Source: Gammaproteobacteria bacterium (lineage in GTDB: Bacteria; Pseudomonadota; Gammaproteobacteria; Steroidobacterales; Steroidobacteraceae). Taken from it: a stretch of 7,284 nucleotides of DNA. Positions 5,026 through 7,284 of the stretch are shown here, piece by piece; the stretch's first letter is position 1, and the number at the start of each line of letters is the position of its first letter. Under the pieces are notes generated by a model. That model did not search any database. It was not told the origin of the DNA and was given only the letters and a program-made list of their open reading frames with translations. Where the stretch lies: NCBI GenBank assembly GCA_030830595.1, contig JAURMS010000298.1, positions 1 to 7,284 on the forward strand, in the 5' to 3' direction. Made by a program: the position numbers and the translations under genes.

Positions 5026-7284
5026 ATGAACGCCACCCTGCCACTCCCCCTGGTCGAATACACCCCGCCCGCCGAGGTCAGCGCTCCTCCGCGGCTGCGC
5101 GAGATTCCCTACAACTACACCTCGCTGTCCGACCGCGAGGTGGTGGCCCGCCTGCTGGGCGAGGACGCCTGGGTGCTGATCCAGGGACTGCGTGGCGAGC
5201 GTCGGACCGGCCGCTCGGCCCGCATGCTCTACGAGGTGCTCGGCGACATCTGGGTGGTCCGACGCAACCCCTACCTGCAGGACGACCTGCTGGACAACCG
5301 CCGTCGCCGAAGGGCCCTGGTGGAAGCCATGGAGCACCGGCTCTCCGACATCGACCTTCGTCGGGAACCTGCCTCGGCCGACTCCGACGCCCGCGTGGTG
5401 GCGCTGCTCGACAAGGCCCGCGCGGCAGTGCGCGCCTTCGAGGACGACCTGGACACGCTGGCGAGGCTGCGCGGCAAGGCCCGCCGGGTACTGAGCCGCC
5501 ACACGCGAGCCGACAACCTGCGCTTTGACGCGTTTGCGCGGGTCTCTCACGTCACCGACGCCACCGACTGGCGCGTGGAATATCCGTTCCTGGTGATCTG
5601 TCCCGACGAAGAGGACGAGTTGCCCGGGCTGGTCAGGGCCTGCATCGAGCTCGGCCTCACCATCATCCCGCGCGGCGGCGGAACAGGCTATACGGGTGGC
5701 GCCATTCCGCTCAGCCCGCTTTCGGCGGTCATCAACACCGAAAAACTCGAGCAGTTGGGCGCCGTCGAGCGCCGTGCGCTGCCGGGTGTGGCCGGTGAGG
5801 TGCCCACCCTCTTCAGCGGTGCCGGGGTGGTCACCCGCCGGGTCGCGGACGCGGCCCAGGCCGCGGGGCTGGTCTTCGCGGTAGATCCCACCTCGGCCGA
5901 TGCGTCCTGCATCGGCGGCAACGTGGCGGTCAACGCGGGTGGCAAGAAGGCCGTGTTGTGGGGCACGGCGGTCGACAACCTTGCCTGGTGGCGCATGGTG
6001 GACCCGGAGGGCAACTGGCTGGAAGTGGAGCGCCTCGGCCACAACCTCGGCAAGATCCACGAAGTGGCACTGGCCTCGTTCCAGCTCACCTGGAAGGATG
6101 GGCGACAGGCGGCCGACCAGGCCCGCGTCCTTCGGACGGAGCGGCTGGACATTCCCGGCAGCCGGTTCCGCAAGGCGGGCCTCGGCAAGGACGTCACCGA
6201 CAAGTTTCTCGGCGGGCTGCCCGGCGTGCAGAAGGAAGGCTGTGATGGCCTGATCACCGCGGCACGCTGGATCCTCCACCGGATGCCGCCCCATGCACGC
6301 ACGGTCTGCCTGGAGTTCTACGGGCAGGCTCGCGAAGCCATCCCCGCCATCGTTGAAGTGAAGGATTACCTCGACAGCCGCGGCAAGGCCTCCGGGACCC
6401 TGCTGGCGGGTCTCGAGCACCTTGACGAGCGCTACCTCAAGGCAGTCGGTTACGCACCCAAGTCGAGGCGTGGCGGACTGCCCAAGATGGTCCTGATCGG
6501 CGACCTGGTGGGCGAGGACGATGCCGCCGTGGCTCGCGCGACCTCGGAGGTCATCCGCATCGCCAATGCCCGCGGCGGCGAGGGCTTCGTGGCGGCCAGC
6601 CCCGAGGCGCGCAAGCGCTTCTGGGCCGACAGGGCCAAGACCGCAGCGATCTCCCGGCACACCAACGCCTTCAAGATCAACGAGGACGTGGTCATTCCGC
6701 TCGACCGGCTGGGTGACTACACCGACGCCATCGAGCGCATCAACATCGAGCTGTCCACGACCAACAAGCTCAGGCTGCTCGAGGAGCTGGAGGCGCTGCT
6801 GCGGGGGCCGCTCAAGCTGGCCCCGGCCGAGGACGAGGAATCGCATCTCGACGCTGCCGCGCTGCTCGGCGAGCGCCCGGCGCAGGCGCTGGACATCCTC
6901 TCACGGACCCAGCAGCGCTGGTCCTGGTTGCTGGAGAACCTCGACGCGCGCCTCGGCGACCTGCTGCCCGCGCTGCCTGGCCTGTTCCCGGCGCCGCTGG
7001 TCAACCAGCTGGCGGAGCGAGCCAGTCAACACCCGGACACCCGCCTGTTCGAGCTGATGCAGGAACGCACGCTGCGCACCTCCTGGAAGGTCGAGGTGCG
7101 CACCCCGCTCGAGCGACTGTTCACCGGTGCGGAATTCGCGCCCATCCGCGAGGCCGCACGAGCCGTGCATAAGCGGGTGCTGCGCAGCCGGCTGTTCGTC
7201 GCCCTGCACATGCATGCGGGCGATGGCAACGTGCACACCAACATCCCCGTCAACTCGGACGACTACGCCATGATGCGCGAAGCC
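5026..7284 (+). CDS. Large FAD-linked oxidoreductase with N-terminal DUF3683-like domain (3' end outside window)
   Basis: The frame is open from the ATG at 5026 to the window end, 753 residues without a stop. It is a flavoprotein of the D-lactate/glycolate/2-hydroxyacid dehydrogenase (FAD_binding_4/PCMH) superfamily. Residues about 26-130 match the DUF3683-type N-terminal region found in very large members (IPYNYTSLSDREVV, GERRTGRSARML, GDIWVVRRNPYLQDDLLDN). The FAD-binding domain begins near 186 (EYPFLVICPDEEDEL) with PRGGGTGYTGG (215-225) and DPTSADASCIGGNVAVNAGG (287-306). The FAD-oxidase C-terminal domain contains LHMHAGDGNVHTN (727-739), the conserved His/Asp/Asn substrate-site motif. 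Family members of this type are about 1,200-1,350 residues and continue into a 4Fe-4S ferredoxin and CCG-domain part, which would lie beyond 7284. The likely reaction is oxidation of a 2-hydroxyacid feeding electrons to the respiratory chain; the substrate is unknown. No clear Shine-Dalgarno precedes the ATG. It diverges from the NYN-LOTUS operon. Confidence 0.92.
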   Translation, partial: MNATLPLPLVEYTPPAEVSAPPRLREIPYNYTSLSDREVVARLLGEDAWVLIQGLRGERRTGRSARMLYEVLGDIWVVRRNPYLQDDLLDNRRRRRALVEAMEHRLSDIDLRREPASADSDARVVALLDKARAAVRAFEDDLDTLARLRGKARRVLSRHTRADNLRFDAFARVSHVTDATDWRVEYPFLVICPDEEDELPGLVRACIELGLTIIPRGGGTGYTGGAIPLSPLSAVINTEKLEQLGAVERRALPGVAGEVPTLFSGAGVVTRRVADAAQAAGLVFAVDPTSADASCIGGNVAVNAGGKKAVLWGTAVDNLAWWRMVDPEGNWLEVERLGHNLGKIHEVALASFQLTWKDGRQAADQARVLRTERLDIPGSRFRKAGLGKDVTDKFLGGLPGVQKEGCDGLITAARWILHRMPPHARTVCLEFYGQAREAIPAIVEVKDYLDSRGKASGTLLAGLEHLDERYLKAVGYAPKSRRGGLPKMVLIGDLVGEDDAAVARATSEVIRIANARGGEGFVAASPEARKRFWADRAKTAAISRHTNAFKINEDVVIPLDRLGDYTDAIERINIELSTTNKLRLLEELEALLRGPLKLAPAEDEESHLDAAALLGERPAQALDILSRTQQRWSWLLENLDARLGDLLPALPGLFPAPLVNQLAERASQHPDTRLFELMQERTLRTSWKVEVRTPLERLFTGAEFAPIREAARAVHKRVLRSRLFVALHMHAGDGNVHTNIPVNSDDYAMMREA

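Noticed and set aside
4864..6846. 660-codon open frame on the minus strand opposite the FAD oxidoreductase gene
   Set aside because: It lies antisense to a gene with clear family motifs throughout, has low-complexity His/Gly/Arg/Val-rich translation without recognisable domains, and long antisense frames are expected in GC-rich coding DNA.
1..7284. tRNA, rRNA, CRISPR array, insertion sequence or attachment site
   Set aside because: Coding sequence covers nearly everything; the only gaps are 3, 20 and 35 nt, and I saw no repeats or transposase motifs.

Overview
The window is GC-rich, fully gene-packed proteobacterial DNA with six protein-coding genes and no RNA gene, mobile element or CRISPR array that I can see. 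The gene families (a NarL-type sensor kinase, a WYL regulator, a soluble PQQ-type sugar dehydrogenase lipoprotein, a NYN-LOTUS protein and a DUF3683-type FAD oxidoreductase) together suggest a high-GC gammaproteobacterium, possibly of the Ectothiorhodospiraceae/Chromatiales or Xanthomonadales side. A betaproteobacterium cannot be excluded. This placement is inferred from remembered family distribution, not from a search.

Layout: (1) positions 1-656, plus strand: the C-terminal part of a PAS-containing sensor histidine kinase, cut by the left edge. (2) Positions 644-4990, minus strand: a compact four-gene run. In transcription order it holds a NYN-LOTUS putative RNA-binding nuclease (4990-4172), a PQQ-type aldose dehydrogenase lipoprotein (4168-3026), a WYL-domain transcriptional regulator (3005-2028) and an LCAT-like lipase with a Tat/lipoprotein-like N-terminus (2050-644). 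Gaps are 3 nt, 20 nt and a 23-nt overlap, so this is very probably one operon with translational coupling. (3) Positions 5026-7284, plus strand: the first 753 residues of a large FAD-linked oxidoreductase, cut by the right edge.

The operon diverges from the FAD oxidoreductase gene across only 35 bp, and it converges on the kinase gene with a 13-bp overlap of coding ends. Three of the four operon genes appear to use non-ATG starts (TTG, TTG, GTG). The two TTG starts are supported by good Shine-Dalgarno sequences. A perfect 8-bp hairpin sits across the stop codon of the sugar dehydrogenase gene and could couple its translation to that of the WYL regulator.

How the genes work together is not obvious. 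Two products look exported (sugar oxidation and lipid/ester hydrolysis), one looks like a transcriptional regulator that may sense a ligand or nucleic acid, and one looks RNA-related. I do not see a recognisable defence system or other clearly novel system. The points most worth a second look are the NYN-LOTUS gene coupled to a periplasmic sugar dehydrogenase, the intergenic hairpin, and the very tight divergent junction.
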